Source of the DNA: JAICSD01 sp035637115
GTDB taxonomy: Bacteria > Acidobacteriota > Vicinamibacteria > Vicinamibacterales > 2-12-FULL-66-21
Reading direction: 5' to 3'
NCBI GenBank assembly: GCA_035637115.1
Contig: DASPXV010000108.1
Location: forward strand, 20,448 to 84,447
DNA: 64,000 nucleotides
The first letter of the stretch is position 1, and every line of letters begins with the position of its first letter. The position numbers and the translations under genes were made by a program. The notes below the pieces were generated by a model. That model saw only the letters and a program-made list of their open reading frames with translations, did no database searches and was not told where the DNA came from. This document shows positions 62,164-64,000 of this stretch, piece after piece.

Positions 62164-62655
62164 ATGAACATACGAATCATCGTCACCGGCGGCACGTTCG
62201 ACAAGGAATACGACGAACTGACCGGAACGCTGTTCTTCCGCGACACGCACGTCGAGGAGATGCTCCGCCTCGGGCGCGCGCGGCTCGACCTGTCGGTCGA
62301 AACAGCCATGATGATCGACAGTCTCGACATGGACGACGCGGGCCGCGCGGTGATCGTCGAGTGCTGTCGCGGCGCCGCGGAGCGCGCGATCGTGATCACT
62401 CACGGGACCGACACGATCGTCGAGACCGCGCGGGCTTTGGCAGACGCGTCGCTCGACAAGACAATCGTCCTCACCGGTGCGATGGTCCCGTACGCATTCG
62501 GCAGCTCGGACGGCCTCTTCAACCTCGGCAGCGCACTCTCGTTCGTACAGGTGCTCCCGTCCGGCGTCTACGTGGCCATGAACGGCCGTCATTTCCGCTG
62601 GGACGCAGTGCGCAAGAACCGTACGACAGGGGTCTTCGAACCGTTCGAACCTTGA
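62164..62655 (+). CDS. Short asparaginase-family protein
   Basis: 163 aa from ATG 62164; an ORF running from 61702 is the aminopeptidase in another frame. Thr motif VTGGTFDK at 7-14 and the second active-site motif THGTDT at 79-84 are the hallmark of the asparaginase N-terminal domain. The C-terminal domain of typical asparaginases (about 330 aa) is missing, as in a recognised short subgroup. A hairpin overlaps the Shine-Dalgarno. Confidence 0.88.
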   Translation: MNIRIIVTGGTFDKEYDELTGTLFFRDTHVEEMLRLGRARLDLSVETAMMIDSLDMDDAGRAVIVECCRGAAERAIVITHGTDTIVETARALADASLDKTIVLTGAMVPYAFGSSDGLFNLGSALSFVQVLPSGVYVAMNGRHFRWDAVRKNRTTGVFEPFEP

Positions 62656-62672
62656 ACCTTGAATTGAACCCT

Positions 62673-63815
62673 TTGAACCTCAAATCCAAGCTTCCCTCAG
62701 TTGGGACCACGATCTTCACCGTAATGTCGAAGCTCGCAGCCGACACCGGCGCGATCAACCTGTCGCAGGGTTTCCCTGACTTCGACTGCGATCCGGCCCT
62801 GATCGACGCCGTCGCGCGGCACATGCGCGAGGGGCGGAACCAGTACGCTCCGATGCAGGGGGTGCCGGCGCTTCGACAGGCGATTTCGGGGAAGTTCCGG
62901 GAGCTCTACGGCGCCACGTACGATCCCGACACGGAAGTCACCGTGACGTCAGGCGGTACGGAGGCTATCTTCGATGCCGTTGCGGCTGTCGTTCGGCCCG
63001 GCGACGAGGTGATCGTCTTCGAGCCCTGCTACGACTCCTACGTGCCGGCCGTGGAGGTCAATGGCGGCAAGGCGGTCGTCGTGTCCCTGCGCTATCCGGA
63101 TTATTCCGTGCCGTGGGATGACGTGCGCGCCGCGATTACGCCGCGCACGCGGATGATCGCGCTGAACTCGCCGCATAATCCGACGGCGACGATTCTGTCA
63201 GCAGCGGACATGTCTCAGCTCGCGGCGATCGTGCAGGACACCGACCTCACGATCATGAGCGACGAGGTGTACGAGCACATCATCTTCGATGGCGCGCGCC
63301 ACGAGAGCATGGCGCGCCACGACGCCTTGCGTGCGCGCAGCTTCATCGTCGGCTCTTTTGGGAAGACGTATCACGTCACCGGCTGGAAACTCGGCTACGT
63401 CGTCGCGCCCGCTGGCCTGACCCTGGAATTCCGCAAGGTCCACCAGTTCGTGACCTTCTCGTCGATCACACCGATTCAGTACGCGCTCGCCGAATTCCTC
63501 TCCGAGCGCCGCGGCTATCCCGAGCTGTCCGCGTTCTACCAGCGCAAGCGCGACCTGTTCCTCGATCTCATCGCAGGCTCGCGCTGGAAGCCCCTGAAAT
63601 CGCGCGGCACCTACTTTCAGTTGCTGGACTACTCGGCCATCACCGCCGAGCCCGACATGGACTTCGCCCTCCGCCTGACGCGCGAACACGGCGTCGCATC
63701 GATTCCCACATCGGCGTTCCTCTACAAAGAAGCGCCTCCGCTGGCCTTGAGATTCTGTTTTGCGAAGAAAGACGAGACGCTGCGCGCCGCAGCCGACCGC
63801 CTGCGGGATCTCTGA
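62673..63815 (+). CDS. PLP-dependent aminotransferase, methionine-aminotransferase-like (YbdL type)
   Basis: 380 aa from TTG 62673; TTG 62664 and TTG 62652 are alternatives and no ATG precedes the conserved KLPSVGTTIFTVMS start. LSQGFPDFDCDP is the YbdL/kynurenine-aminotransferase signature. The PLP Lys sits in GSFGKTYHVTGWKLGYV and the Arg in LRFCFAKK. It ends in LRAAADRLRDL. The intergenic run around 62640-62680 is a set of TTGAACC repeats. Substrate probably methionine or an aromatic amino acid. Confidence 0.88.
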   Translation: MNLKSKLPSVGTTIFTVMSKLAADTGAINLSQGFPDFDCDPALIDAVARHMREGRNQYAPMQGVPALRQAISGKFRELYGATYDPDTEVTVTSGGTEAIFDAVAAVVRPGDEVIVFEPCYDSYVPAVEVNGGKAVVVSLRYPDYSVPWDDVRAAITPRTRMIALNSPHNPTATILSAADMSQLAAIVQDTDLTIMSDEVYEHIIFDGARHESMARHDALRARSFIVGSFGKTYHVTGWKLGYVVAPAGLTLEFRKVHQFVTFSSITPIQYALAEFLSERRGYPELSAFYQRKRDLFLDLIAGSRWKPLKSRGTYFQLLDYSAITAEPDMDFALRLTREHGVASIPTSAFLYKEAPPLALRFCFAKKDETLRAAADRLRDL

Positions 63816-63887
63816 ACCTGTGGCTGCTTGTCACGACGTACCCCACTGAGGCTCAGAGAACTCAGAGGACGCGCAGAGACACTGATC
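63816..63887. repeat. CAGAG-rich intergenic repeat
   Basis: Between the aminotransferase stop and the Band-7 gene stop. The stretch GAGGCTCAGAGAACTCAGAG followed by GACGCGCAGAGACAC (about 63848-63883) resembles the CACAGAG-type outer arms of the ruvA-ruvB repeat. No gene or clear terminator is seen. Confidence 0.5.
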
Positions 63888-64000
63888 TTACCGCGATGCC
63901 GTTCCCGGCGATGCGGCCTGGATCGACTTCATCGCGAGCGCAATCATCGAGCCGACGTCCGACGCATTGGCCGGCAGGATGAGCGTGTTGTTCGCGCGCG
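63888..64000 (-). CDS. SPFH/Band-7 (stomatin/slipin-like) protein, C-terminal fragment cut by the window edge
   Basis: Only the last 37 residues are inside. RANNTLILPANASDVGSMIA and ALAMKSIQAASPGTASR before TAA (63888-63890) match the conserved NTL-LPAN-A-x-V end of membrane-anchored slipin-type Band-7 proteins. Start and membrane segment lie beyond the right edge. Confidence 0.6.
   Translation of the reverse strand, partial: RANNTLILPANASDVGSMIALAMKSIQAASPGTASR

Noticed and set aside
1..64000. tRNA, rRNA, riboswitch or intact insertion sequence
   Set aside because: Nothing with recognisable tRNA arms, conserved rRNA blocks, riboswitch cores or transposase motifs was seen by eye; a covariance search could still find a small RNA.

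Overview
The window is GC-rich (roughly two-thirds G+C by eye), tightly packed bacterial DNA. A MacB-like duplicated orphan permease, S9-peptidase and NHL remnants, CACAGAG-type intergenic repeats and several REP-like palindromes suggest an acidobacterium, possibly a Vicinamibacteria-type lineage. This placement is an inference; no rRNA or tRNA gene was seen to test it.

Layout. (1) 1-4635, plus strand: trehalose synthesis from maltodextrin (treZ, whose 5' end lies outside the window, then treY). TreZ carries an in-frame REP-like palindrome. (2) 4636-11234, minus strand: a decayed S9-peptidase start, a stand-alone LigD-type polymerase, an unknown gene, fabH, and the resolvasome block yebC-ruvC-ruvA-ruvB. 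A nested palindromic repeat separates ruvA from ruvB. (3) 11292-17641, minus strand: a compact RiPP-like operon encoding a methyltransferase, a PqqD-like recognition protein, an asparagine-synthetase-like cyclase without the glutaminase cysteine, a 56-residue precursor with a lasso-type YxxPxL leader, a PRMT-like methyltransferase with a PqqD-like tail, an HPr-kinase-like protein and a UPF0489-TPR protein. No lasso B2 leader peptidase is visible. This is the best candidate for an undescribed system.

(4) 17886-22759, plus strand: a secreted small protein, a Wzc-type polysaccharide co-polymerase/BY-kinase, an O-antigen-ligase-like polymerase and a HAD phosphatase. (5) 22662-54866, minus strand: about 30 head-to-tail genes, mostly overlapping by 1-17 bp. 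They include a nucleotidyltransferase-fold protein, methyltransferases, a phosphoglycosyl transferase, about a dozen glycosyltransferases, a second polymerase-like membrane protein, a Wza-like export protein, an outer-membrane barrel, an MsbA-like ABC exporter and a degenerate sigma-54-activator-like regulator. Fpg, a zinc-ribbon thioredoxin and a single-chain 2-oxoacid dehydrogenase E1 are embedded in it. The one clear gap (44506-44635) holds a sigma-70-like promoter on a dyad. An FkbM methyltransferase (54880-55818) follows upstream.

(6) 55860-63815, plus strand: ADOP permease, GT87-like membrane protein, M1 aminopeptidase, short asparaginase and a methionine-type aminotransferase. The right edge (63888-64000, minus) cuts the C-terminus of an SPFH/Band-7 protein.

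How the parts fit: regions 4 and 5 together look like a Wzx/Wzy- or ABC-type exopolysaccharide factory. PglC-like and GT proteins would build a repeat on a lipid carrier, the membrane proteins polymerise it, and the Wzc, Wza and barrel proteins export it. The RiPP operon shares a divergent control region with the Wzc operon, so peptide and polysaccharide may be functionally linked (inference). No CRISPR array, intact transposase, phage gene, tRNA or rRNA was recognised.
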